This document shows positions 7,203 through 13,919 of a stretch of DNA of 32,640 nucleotides, piece after piece. Positions within the stretch are counted from its first letter, which is position 1. Every line of letters starts with the position of its first letter. The translations under genes were made by a program, and so were the position numbers. The notes under the pieces were generated by a model that saw only the letters and a list, made by a program, of their open reading frames with translations, ran no database searches and was not told where the DNA came from. This DNA is from Bacteroidales bacterium UBA3743 (lineage in GTDB: Bacteria; Bacteroidota; Bacteroidia; Bacteroidales; Paludibacteraceae). Where the stretch lies: the NCBI GenBank assembly GCA_002371265.1, contig DFGT01000001.1, positions 1 to 32,640 on the forward strand, read 5' to 3'.

Positions 7203-7526
7203 TTATCCAATCAAAGAATTCAGTTTGGCCTCAATCTGATCTTTCTTGACCGCTCCTGTCATCTTCTCCGACAATTCTCCGTCTTTGAAGATCAACAGCG
7301 TCGGAGCACTCATCACTCTGTACTCCATGCAAAGGTCGTCCACGTCGCCACTTCCCATATCACCATTGAAGAAAGCCACCTTATCCGCGAACGATGGTTC
7401 AATCTCCTCCAATGTCTTGCTTAACGCCTTGCATGGTCCACAACCGGGAGCTCCGATCTCTACCACCATCACTTTATTCTCGTTCAGTTCACTAGTGAAA
7501 CTGCTGTCTGTAATCACTTTTGCCAT
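7203..7526 (-). CDS. Thioredoxin-family protein
   Basis: This 107-residue cytoplasmic thioredoxin-fold protein has active site C29-G30-P31-C32 and the cis-proline P75 in SAPTLLIF. Length and secondary-structure order fit classical thioredoxin. The residue before the first active Cys is Gly rather than the near-universal Trp (APGCGPCK in place of APWCGPCK), which may alter redox potential or partner choice. No signal peptide is present. It precedes the sirtuin gene on the same strand, separated by 150 bases that contain the palindromic element, so co-transcription is possible but uncertain. Confidence 0.9.
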   Translation of the reverse strand: MAKVITDSSFTSELNENKVMVVEIGAPGCGPCKALSKTLEEIEPSFADKVAFFNGDMGSGDVDDLCMEYRVMSAPTLLIFKDGELSEKMTGAVKKDQIEAKLNSLIG

Positions 7527-7578
7527 AACAAAATCAAATTTTTAATGCTGAATGTCAAATTATCCACTCAGGGTTATT

Positions 7579-8367
7579 TCATTTAATCAATCCTTTTTCA
7601 AACAATCTGTCGACGGCTTTTGCAAGTCCATCGTTGTCGATATCCTCCGTAGTGAATTTCGCCACACGTTTCAACTCGTCGCAAGCATTGCCCATCGCAA
7701 TTCCCCACCCCACAGATTCAATCATCTCCAAATCGTTACCACCGTCTCCGAACGCAGCCACCTCATCTTTTGTGATGCCAAGATATTCAATCATTTTCTC
7801 GATTCCGACCATCTTGTTGACGCCGTTTGGAATGATGTCACTGAATAGAGGGCTCCAACGTGGCGCGTAACATTGTGGAAAGATAGGCAAAATTTTCGAA
7901 TTTTCCTCTTCCGTGAATGAAATAATCATTTGGTAGACGTCGGAATCAGCAAAATCATCAAGATTTGCAGACGGTGGAATCGGGAAATCCAACACTTCAA
8001 AAACCTTCTGCATCTGATCGTCGATGAAGTTGATCACAATCTTGTCCTGCAGCACAAAACATGTGGAACGGGGCTCTTTCCTTATATATTCCAGCCACAA
8101 CTTCACATCCTTCTTTGACATAAGAGTGCTGTGCACAATCTCGTCGCCCAAAGTGCAAAGTCCGCCATTCACCATCACATAGCCATCAAAAAGGTCGGCA
8201 TACGGCTCTATCTTGTCCATACTTGCACGGTGACGTCCACTTGCTATGAAAAGACGGACACCTGCCTCACGCAAACGTTTCAGTGCATCTAATGACGAGT
8301 CTGGAATCTTATGTGTGTTGAAGCTCACTAGAGTTCCGTCGATGTCGAAGAAAGCCGCTTTGATCAT
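7579..8367 (-). CDS. Cof-type HAD-IIB family hydrolase (sugar or nucleotide phosphatase)
   Basis: This 262-residue phosphatase is of the haloacid dehalogenase superfamily, type IIB (Cof-like). The nucleophile motif FDIDGT (7-12) is at the N-terminus, motif II is IASGRH, and the Mg2+-binding motif GDGGND is near residue 210 with a Lys (VNKMVG) before it. The cap domain lies between residues about 85 and 190. Such enzymes dephosphorylate sugar phosphates, FMN or similar small metabolites. The start overlaps the stop of the upstream PfkB kinase gene in an ATGA, so the kinase and phosphatase are translationally coupled, hinting at a shared metabolite pool. Exact substrate cannot be read from the sequence. 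Confidence 0.9.
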   Translation of the reverse strand: MIKAAFFDIDGTLVSFNTHKIPDSSLDALKRLREAGVRLFIASGRHRASMDKIEPYADLFDGYVMVNGGLCTLGDEIVHSTLMSKKDVKLWLEYIRKEPRSTCFVLQDKIVINFIDDQMQKVFEVLDFPIPPSANLDDFADSDVYQMIISFTEEENSKILPIFPQCYAPRWSPLFSDIIPNGVNKMVGIEKMIEYLGITKDEVAAFGDGGNDLEMIESVGWGIAMGNACDELKRVAKFTTEDIDNDGLAKAVDRLFEKGLIK

Positions 8368-9341
8368 ATCTTCGCAAACTCACTTTTGATGTTATCCCAA
8401 ACTTCCGATGGCATCTTGGTTCCTATATGCTCCACGATATTCGCTCCAACGATAGTTCCGTATTTGGCAGCGACGGTGATATTGCCAGTCGCCATCAGGC
8501 CATAAAGGAAGCCCGACGCAAAAAGGTCTCCAGCTCCTGTAGTGTCGATGCAATTTCTGCCTTTCAAGCCTTCTACGAACACAATCTCGTCGCCACGCTT
8601 TGTCCAGACACCCTTGGCACCACACTTCACAATAGCCACTTCTATATCCTCAGAGATGATCTCCGCCGCACGTTTCAAATCATCGCACTTAGTGAACGAA
8701 TGACCTTCGTCTTCATTTGCGAAAGCGATGTCGACGTAATTCTTGGCAAGATAGTGCATAAAGTCAAAATTCTCCTCCACCACATTGTAGCTCGCAAGAT
8801 CAAGAGACACCTTTACTCCGCATTTCTTCGCCGTCTTCATCACCTTCTCAATCAATTCATGGCTCTGCACAAGATAGCCACCTATATGACAAACATCCGC
8901 GCCATTGAAATATTCAGGACGAATATCTTCAGCAGAGAATGTTCCCGTCGCGCCAAGGCAAGTGCACATCGTACGCTCTCCATCCGGAGATATAAGAGAT
9001 ATGCAGCGACCTGTAGGGAGATCAGAGCGAATCATTTGAGCCTCGATTCCAGACTTTTTAAGATCAGCCTCAAAAAAGTTTCCCACCTCATCGTTTCCGA
9101 TTTTTCCAAGAAAACTAGTTTCAGCTCCCAGATTAGCCAAACCGCTTATTGTGTTGGCAGCAGAGCCTCCAGCCACAAATTGGCACTCCAGATGTTTGAT
9201 GTCATCTGAGATTTTCAGAGCCAGTTCATCGTCGATTAATTGCATTCCTCCTTTGGGAAGATTATATTTTTTTATGATAGACTCATCGGGCAATCGACAC
9301 AACATATCCACCAATGAGTTGCCTATACCTAGTATTTTCAT
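8364..9341 (-). CDS. PfkB-family carbohydrate/nucleoside kinase
   Basis: This 325-residue ribokinase-family (PF00294) kinase transfers phosphate from ATP to a sugar or nucleoside hydroxyl. It has the N-terminal GGSAANTISGLANLG segment (about 57-71) and the signature DTTGAGDLFASGF near residue 266, which contains the catalytic Asp and anion hole. The overall look is closest to adenosine-kinase-like PfkB proteins, but the substrate is not certain. It is the first gene of a two-gene operon with the HAD phosphatase, overlapping by 4 bases. A -7 promoter element lies 32 bases upstream, back to back with the tRNA promoter. Confidence 0.9.
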   Translation of the reverse strand: MKILGIGNSLVDMLCRLPDESIIKKYNLPKGGMQLIDDELALKISDDIKHLECQFVAGGSAANTISGLANLGAETSFLGKIGNDEVGNFFEADLKKSGIEAQMIRSDLPTGRCISLISPDGERTMCTCLGATGTFSAEDIRPEYFNGADVCHIGGYLVQSHELIEKVMKTAKKCGVKVSLDLASYNVVEENFDFMHYLAKNYVDIAFANEDEGHSFTKCDDLKRAAEIISEDIEVAIVKCGAKGVWTKRGDEIVFVEGLKGRNCIDTTGAGDLFASGFLYGLMATGNITVAAKYGTIVGANIVEHIGTKMPSEVWDNIKSEFAKI

Positions 9342-9372
9342 AATATTTTCAATTTTTTATTACATTTTTTAG

Positions 9373-9380
9373 CAAATATA
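9373..9380 (-). promoter_or_regulatory. -7 promoter element for the PfkB-HAD operon
   Basis: TATATTTG on the minus strand matches TAnnTTTG and is 32 bases from the kinase start codon. It directly abuts the -33 element of the divergent tRNA promoter. No clear -33 TTTG for this direction. Confidence 0.5.
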
Positions 9381-9411
9381 TTGTTTATTTTCAAAAAAGA
9401 CACTACTTTTG
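9381..9411 (+). promoter_or_regulatory. Promoter of the tRNA-Asn array
   Basis: A -33 TTG (9381-9383) and a -7 TACTTTTG (9404-9411) are 20 bases apart, fitting the Bacteroidota consensus. The first tRNA begins 39 bases after the -7 element. Confidence 0.65.
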
Positions 9412-9450
9412 CATCGCAATTCACGAGAGGGGAGTTGCAAAACATACAAT

Positions 9451-9524
9451 GCTTCTTTAGCTCAGTTGGTTAGAGCACATGACTGTTAATCATGGGGTCC
9501 TAAGTTCAAGCCTTAGAAGAAGCG
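9451..9524 (+). tRNA. tRNA-Asn (anticodon GTT), copy 1
   Basis: The 74-base cloverleaf has a 7-bp acceptor stem (GCTTCTT with AAGAAGC), D arm GCTC/GAGC, 5-bp anticodon stem CATGA/TCATG, loop CTGTTAA with anticodon GTT at 9485-9487, 5-base variable loop, T arm CTAAG/CTTAG with TTCAAGC loop, and discriminator G. CCA is not encoded. Confidence 0.97.
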
Positions 9525-9559
9525 CACATCGTGAAACCGATGTAAAACAGTTTCGGAAT
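9525..9559 (+). repeat. tRNA array spacer 1 with stem-loop
   Basis: This 35-base spacer is nearly identical to the spacer at 9634-9669 (one inserted base and one substitution). It holds a perfect 6-bp hairpin (ACATCG at 9526-9531, CGATGT at 9538-9543, loop TGAAAC). It marks the amplified unit of about 110 bases and may act as a processing signal between tRNAs. Confidence 0.7.
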
Positions 9560-9633
9560 GCTTCTTTAGCTCAGTTGGTTAGAGCACATGACTGTTAATC
9601 ATGGGGTCCTAAGTTCAAGCCTTAGAAGAAGCG
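9560..9633 (+). tRNA. tRNA-Asn (anticodon GTT), copy 2
   Basis: Sequence identical to copy 1 over all 74 bases; same cloverleaf and GTT anticodon, no encoded CCA. It starts 109 bases after copy 1. Confidence 0.97.
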
Positions 9634-9669
9634 CAACATCGTGAAACCGATGTAAAACAATTTCGGAAT
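9634..9669 (+). repeat. tRNA array spacer 2 with stem-loop
   Basis: This 36-base near copy of spacer 1 keeps the ACATCG/CGATGT hairpin (9636-9641 and 9648-9653). Confidence 0.7.
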
Positions 9670-9743
9670 GCTTCTTTAGCTCAGTTGGTTAGAGCACATG
9701 ACTGTTAATCATGGGGTCCTAAGTTCAAGCCTTAGAAGAAGCG
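9670..9743 (+). tRNA. tRNA-Asn (anticodon GTT), copy 3
   Basis: Identical to copies 1 and 2. It starts 110 bases after copy 2 and is followed within 10 bases by a strong terminator, so all three copies are probably one transcript. Confidence 0.97.
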
Positions 9744-9753
9744 CTTAATCAAG

Positions 9754-9785
9754 AGAGATGTGATATTAATCGCATCTCTTTTTTT
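9754..9785 (+). terminator. Rho-independent terminator of the tRNA-Asn array
   Basis: A 9-bp stem (9754-9762 with 9771-9779, one G-U pair) with an 8-base AT-rich loop is followed by six T. Confidence 0.85.
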
Positions 9786-9964
9786 GTTGCAGACGGAATG
9801 ATTCGCGTCTACATCTCCAAATTCCTCTCCGATGCCAAATTCTTTTTTGTTTATCGTTAGTAAAGATGATAAAAATGTCGGAATATTCAAAATCGACGGT
9901 GAAATAAAAATCAATTCATAATTCGTAATTGTGGGGGAACACGCATCTGTATGGGGCATCCATC

Positions 9965-10011
9965 GTAGAGACGTACGGTCGTGCGTCTCATAATCACGGT
10001 CGTGCGTCTCA
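9965..10011. repeat. Palindromic intergenic repeat with 21-bp period
   Basis: A hairpin with 10-bp arms (9968-9977 and 9980-9989, one G-U) contains the GAGACG/CGTCTC core. The 16-base segment ACGGTCGTGCGTCTCA occurs twice, at 9975-9990 and 9996-10011, 21 bases apart. The GTAGAGACG at 9965-9973 is shared with the element at 7080-7171. Confidence 0.65.
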
Positions 10012-10059
10012 CAACGAATGGTTGAGTTCGAATATGATTGATGTCAGATTCATAATATA

Positions 10060-10083
10060 AGGGCAATCCCTAGAGATTGCCCT
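10060..10083 (-). terminator. Hairpin after the frameshifted gene
   Basis: A perfect 9-bp stem (10060-10068 with 10075-10083) and 6-base loop lie just past the minus-strand gene end. The following bases are AT-rich but without a clean T run, so termination strength is uncertain. Confidence 0.5.
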
Positions 10084-10106
10084 ATTACAACATATAAAGC
10101 CAGGAA

Positions 10107-11614
10107 TCAGTACGTGATTTTGAGTATGCTATAGACCTTCTCTCTGCCTTCTTTACTCTTTGTAAGCAATTTTCCAGCAGCTAAAAAATGAGTTCCGTAC
10201 CAATACTTCGTGTCTAAGTCAAAGGATCTTCTTAATGTTTCCTCGTCACCCACATATTTGATTTCTTCAGTCGAGATTTCATCTCCATTTGAATCATACG
10301 ATGTTTTTACCACGCATCCATATGAAGGGTATACTATCTGCAAAGAGTTAGCATCTTTGTTTACCGCCAAGTGTTTCATACGAACTGGCATCATCTTTAC
10401 ATTTAGTTCCGCCGCATTGCTCCACTCAACTTTGCCCTCATTGTTATACTCCACTATGAAGTAGTGTGTATAATTATATCCTAAAAAATGAGAACCAGAG
10501 ACACCGTTTTTATCTACTTCTGTTTCCCAAACTGAATAATATGCTTCTCCTATCAGGAGATATTTTCCGTCATTTCCAATGGCGTTGTATGGCAAAATAT
10601 TGTACTCTTTTGTAAGTTCTTTACCATTTGCTTCGCTTTTGCTTTTTTCTACCTCTATTCCACTTTTATTTTTGTCTGACATGTAAGAAGTGAAGTTCTT
10701 TAGGTCAAGGAAATTTGTGAATGTAGAAAATAGAGTTTTTCCATTGCTGTCGGTCTTGAGCACAAAGATTCCTACAGACTCCTTCATTTTACTGTTCTCA
10801 GACAATGAGTATGTACCAGAGAACAGATAGTTTCCATCATTCAATTTCGACACAAAAGCAGTCGCAGGATATTTCTTGTCCCCTTCACGTTGAATGACAT
10901 TTCATTGGTTTTCTTACCGTCTGAAAATGTATATAGTTTTGTGACATATCCTTCTTTTCCATTTTTTTCCTTTGTCAACACATGCACCTCATTATGCGTT
11001 TTGTCGACATTGTAAGACATAATTGCGTAATTCTTTTTGTCGAGTGTATTGATATCGACAAAGTTCGACTCTCCAGTCTTGATGTTTGTAATGAGCATAA
11101 ATGGCTGCGAGAAGTATGCCTCACCGAGCATATAAAGGTAATCTCCTAGAACCATAGGATCTTCCCATGTTGGGAAATACTTATCTATAGATCCATCATA
11201 CCTCGTTGTTGTCATTTTATCATAATCAAGGATGGTTATCTCATATCGTTGATGTCCCCATTTTGTCGCTCCAAAATTCGAGCTTATAAGAAAGAATTTT
11301 CCATCGTCATCAAGCACCCGTCTTTGACAATTCGACCCTACGGTAATGTCTATACTTGCAGTGTTGTTTAGCAAAGTATCCATTTTCGTAATAGTCCAGA
11401 TCTCATGTTTTTTCTCTGCACCCTTTTGTTTCTCTTTTTCTATAGTGCCAAGAAGAAGTCCCTTTTCTCCAATAGAGCTACATATTTTGAAATCGTTTGA
11501 AGAAGTCTTATCAAGTTCCACACGCTTGATATCCGCATTTTTCGCATGCATTAAAGTTGGGACAATCAGAATAAATGTCGAAAGAAAGGCACATCGTAGT
11601 TTGTTCCTAATCAT
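10107..11614 (-). pseudogene. Frameshifted gene for an exported protein of unknown function
   Basis: Two minus-strand open frames (11614-10841 and 10853-10107) read as one protein of about 500 residues broken by a single-base shift. The first begins with a Sec signal peptide (cleavage near MHA-K, about residue 24) and runs cleanly until ...FNVKG, then degenerates. The second frame is sensible already upstream of its apparent start: it reads GDKKYPATAFVSKLNDGNY, and its 'start' is only an internal GTG. Adding one G to the G4 run (plus-strand C4 at 10880-10883) restores a single frame. The protein is rich in repeated beta-strand phrases such as DGKFFLISS, DGNYLFSGTYS and DGKYLLIGEAYYS, which suggests a propeller-like or repeat fold. 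I do not recognise a family. The break may be a real mutation, a phase-variable tract or a sequence error. Confidence 0.75.
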
Positions 11615-11691
11615 TTTAGTTTAATGTAGTTATACTTGGTTTTGGTTTTTCATTCAGTAAAAAAACTTAAAATTAAGCGATATCTCATCAT

Positions 11692-11735
11692 AAAAAGAAA
11701 GAGTATCAAAATGAATGATTTTGATACTCTTTCTT
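11692..11735 (-). terminator. Strong hairpin terminator downstream of the HU-like gene
   Basis: A perfect 17-bp stem (11695-11711 with 11719-11735) with a 7-base loop is followed on the minus strand by T residues. It separates the HU-like gene from the frameshifted gene. Confidence 0.85.
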
Positions 11736-11760
11736 ATTTCGATTGCATATAGCAGTAGGA

Positions 11761-12042
11761 TTATTTTCCGTAACGAACCACATCTGCAAGTTCAGCTCCT
11801 GCCTTGAAGTTAACAACCTTTTTAGCCTCTGTAGTCATCTGCTCACCTGTGCGAGGGTTGCGACATGTACGAGCAGGTTTCTCCTTAACTGACAAAGAAG
11901 CAAAACCAGTCAGATTGACTGAATCACCCTTTTTCAATGTGTTTGAAACAACACTAATGAAAGCATCCAATGCCTTCTTGCTGTCTGTCTTAGTTAGACC
12001 AGACGCTGATGCCATAGCATCTACCAATTCCGACTTGTTCAT
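11761..12042 (-). CDS. HU-family histone-like DNA-binding protein
   Basis: This 93-residue protein has the length and layout of HU: an N-terminal helical dimer region starting MNKSELVDAMA, then a beta saddle and arm with the conserved RNPRTGE (around residues 61-67) and a C-terminal helix. HU dimers bend and compact DNA. I chose the ATG at 12042, which gives the standard HU start; the longer in-frame extension to 12090 adds a non-family tail that lies over the promoter leader. A -7 element sits 28 bases upstream and a strong terminator follows, so it is a single-gene unit. Confidence 0.93.
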   Translation of the reverse strand: MNKSELVDAMASASGLTKTDSKKALDAFISVVSNTLKKGDSVNLTGFASLSVKEKPARTCRNPRTGEQMTTEAKKVVNFKAGAELADVVRYGK

Positions 12043-12069
12043 ATAACCGATAATTAAATTTATTTTTCT

Positions 12070-12077
12070 CAAATATA
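12070..12077 (-). promoter_or_regulatory. -7 promoter element of the HU-like gene
   Basis: TATATTTG on the minus strand, 28 bases before the start codon. No standard-distance -33 element is evident. Confidence 0.5.
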
Positions 12078-12228
12078 CTATCTTTTTCAATAATCATACA
12101 GCATGCCTTAAAAAAAATACAAACAAAACATTATTTTAACAACAAAACATGATTAACAACATCATTTTTAGTCATTTGGTGTATAATCAAGCACATCATA
12201 TACCACAAAACAATGCTAATGATTAGTG

Positions 12229-12261
12229 AAAAAAAAGAGACACCATGAGGTGTCTCTTTTT
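12229..12261 (-). terminator. Terminator of the SusC-SusD-glycan-binding operon
   Basis: A perfect 13-bp stem (12232-12244 with 12249-12261) and a 4-base loop are followed on the minus strand by a T run (12229-12236, partly in the stem). Confidence 0.85.
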
Positions 12262-12285
12262 ATCAACTATATTAACTCTATTCTA

Positions 12286-13839
12286 TTACTTGCTACAAGA
12301 AATGATAGGATTAGTATAGAAATCACGAGTTGGTTTACCCCATTTCAACAAAGGCCAAACACCACCATTGTTATCTTTTGGAGTAATACGCAAGTTATCA
12401 ATACCAATATATGGTGCGTTAGCTTTATTTGGTTGGTCAGCATTACCAAACTCAAATCCGATACTTGCTATATCATCAACTCTATCACCAAGCAAATCCT
12501 CTGCAAAGAAATCATACAAATCAAAGAATGCAAGACCGTCATCGCTATCTCCGAATCCCGCGTACTCATTATCCGAGCCATCAGTAATCTTACGATCATT
12601 CTGAGCACTACAGAAGTAGTCCTTTACAGCAAAGTTGTACTTAAGTTCGTCCATAGGAATAGTAACAGTCAACCAGTCTTTTGTACTCCAATTACTGCAA
12701 GTACAATTTGCCTGCCATACACCATCTTTATCCTTACCAAAGACTGCCTCTGAAGGCTGCCAGAATGCACAATAGCTTCTGATATCCTGCCAAGCAGAAC
12801 CAAAGAATCCAATTGCAAGTCCATTACCATTAATTGGCTTTTCAGAAGGAACGAACACCTCAAACTTGATCACATAATCAGAGAATTTTGTCTTTCCACT
12901 AACAATATCTTCCGAGAAGCAACCAAAAGGAGTTGGATATTTTGGTTTAACACCTGTTGGATTAGCATCACCTTTTGGAGAATATGTCAAAGCAGTATAA
13001 CCTGCAATATCATAGAATATAGAGAATTCTGATGTATTGTTTTCAGACTTGAAATACTTGCTCTTCAAAGTTGCTTTTGGTTCAGGAAGACCAATAGACA
13101 TACCTGTTTCCTCATCAATTCTCTCGCCATCTGGCTTGTTCTGGTTGAACAAGTTCAAATATTCATCGTCATCATGAGTAATCAACATGTTTCTTGTGTC
13201 ACGGAATCTGAAGCTTGTCTCTGATTCTCCTGCCTTGCTGACAAACACTATAGTACCACCATCTTTAACTCCAGCAGGAATTTTAATTGTTGCATGATTC
13301 TGATCGTCAATAGTGATTGAGCCATTTTCTGTAGAAGCCTCGATAGTATGGCCTTCTCCATCCCAGAATTTAGCTGTAAGTGGAGCAAACAAAGAGTTTC
13401 CTACAACTCTCAATGTCTTCTCAGCCATTTCATTGTCACACATTGTAACACAAGGAGGAGCGACAACGACTCTTAGCAAATCTACATCAAATCCTTTCTC
13501 ACAAGATACAGTACTCACATGAGCGACACAATTCTCAGAAATTCCTTCTGGAACTTGGAAAACGATTTTATTATCTTCTGTAAAAGCAGGATGAAGATCT
13601 GCATTCTTGTCTCCAAATGCAATTGCTGTAATATCAGAAAGGTTCTTTCCATAAACAACAATCGCTGTACCTGCGTTAACTGTACCGTCTTCGCTTTTAG
13701 CTGTACCTGGCTTTAAAATCTCCCAGCTATCAAACTGAGGCATGTTGCAGTCACATCCGCAATCAACTCTGTCATCACAAGAAGTGGCGAACAAAGAGCC
13801 AGCAATAAGACCGATTGTATAAAATTTAGTTTTATTCAT
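12286..13839 (-). CDS. Surface glycan-binding lipoprotein (SGBP-like, IPT/TIG domains)
   Basis: This 517-residue lipoprotein has signal peptide and lipobox ATSC (C21). After a Cys-rich linker, residues about 35-125 and 125-215 look like two IPT/TIG immunoglobulin-like modules (for example GTAIVVYGKNLSDITAIAFG and LRVVGNSLFAPLTAKFWDG). The C-terminal domain (about 220-517), beginning near RNMLITHDDD and containing WLTVTIPMDEL and IGIDNLRITP, is like the ligand-binding domain of SGBPs that hold polysaccharide at the cell surface. I chose the ATG at 13839, since the longer frame begins inside an intergenic hairpin. The mature protein has about 14 Cys, unusual for this family. It is third in the operon after SusC and SusD. 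The glycan cannot be named from sequence. Confidence 0.85.
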   Translation of the reverse strand: MNKTKFYTIGLIAGSLFATSCDDRVDCGCDCNMPQFDSWEILKPGTAKSEDGTVNAGTAIVVYGKNLSDITAIAFGDKNADLHPAFTEDNKIVFQVPEGISENCVAHVSTVSCEKGFDVDLLRVVVAPPCVTMCDNEMAEKTLRVVGNSLFAPLTAKFWDGEGHTIEASTENGSITIDDQNHATIKIPAGVKDGGTIVFVSKAGESETSFRFRDTRNMLITHDDDEYLNLFNQNKPDGERIDEETGMSIGLPEPKATLKSKYFKSENNTSEFSIFYDIAGYTALTYSPKGDANPTGVKPKYPTPFGCFSEDIVSGKTKFSDYVIKFEVFVPSEKPINGNGLAIGFFGSAWQDIRSYCAFWQPSEAVFGKDKDGVWQANCTCSNWSTKDWLTVTIPMDELKYNFAVKDYFCSAQNDRKITDGSDNEYAGFGDSDDGLAFFDLYDFFAEDLLGDRVDDIASIGFEFGNADQPNKANAPYIGIDNLRITPKDNNGGVWPLLKWGKPTRDFYTNPIISCSK

Positions 13840-13863
13840 TTTATTCTTTTTTGAAATCAAAAA

Positions 13864-13904
13864 ATTGTTGCGATCTACTTTCATGCGATTTCAATCGCAA
13901 CAAT
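13864..13904 (-). promoter_or_regulatory. Intercistronic hairpin between susD-like and glycan-binding genes
   Basis: A perfect 11-bp inverted repeat (13864-13874 and 13894-13904) with a 19-base loop fills most of the 80-base gap. It is not followed by a T run on the minus strand, so it is more likely an RNA stability or processing element than a terminator. Confidence 0.55.
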
Positions 13905-13919
13905 AAGATTCATCACTAA

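Larger units (their letters stand above)
9744..10106. other. 363-base non-coding stretch between the tRNA array and a frameshifted gene
   Basis: No believable gene is seen; the only open frame here is a short minus-strand one without a start context or recognisable sequence. The stretch holds the tRNA terminator (9754-9785), a palindromic repeat cluster (9965-10011) and a hairpin at 10060-10083. Confidence 0.7.

Noticed and set aside
8427..9209. A 260-codon open frame on the plus strand opposite the PfkB kinase gene
   Set aside because: It lies entirely within a well-supported gene on the other strand, has no recognisable motifs and an odd composition rich in Arg, His and Ser.
9451..9743. 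The three repeated units as a CRISPR-like array
   Set aside because: The repeated part folds as a complete tRNA-Asn and the spacers are nearly identical to each other, unlike CRISPR spacers.
9451..9743. A tRNA-targeted integration site for a mobile element
   Set aside because: No integrase gene and no second copy of the tRNA 3' end as a displaced att site was noticed in the flanking sequence.
12226..12753. A 175-codon plus-strand open frame overlapping the SusC operon terminator
   Set aside because: It begins inside the terminator hairpin and runs antisense to the glycan-binding protein gene; no protein-like motifs.
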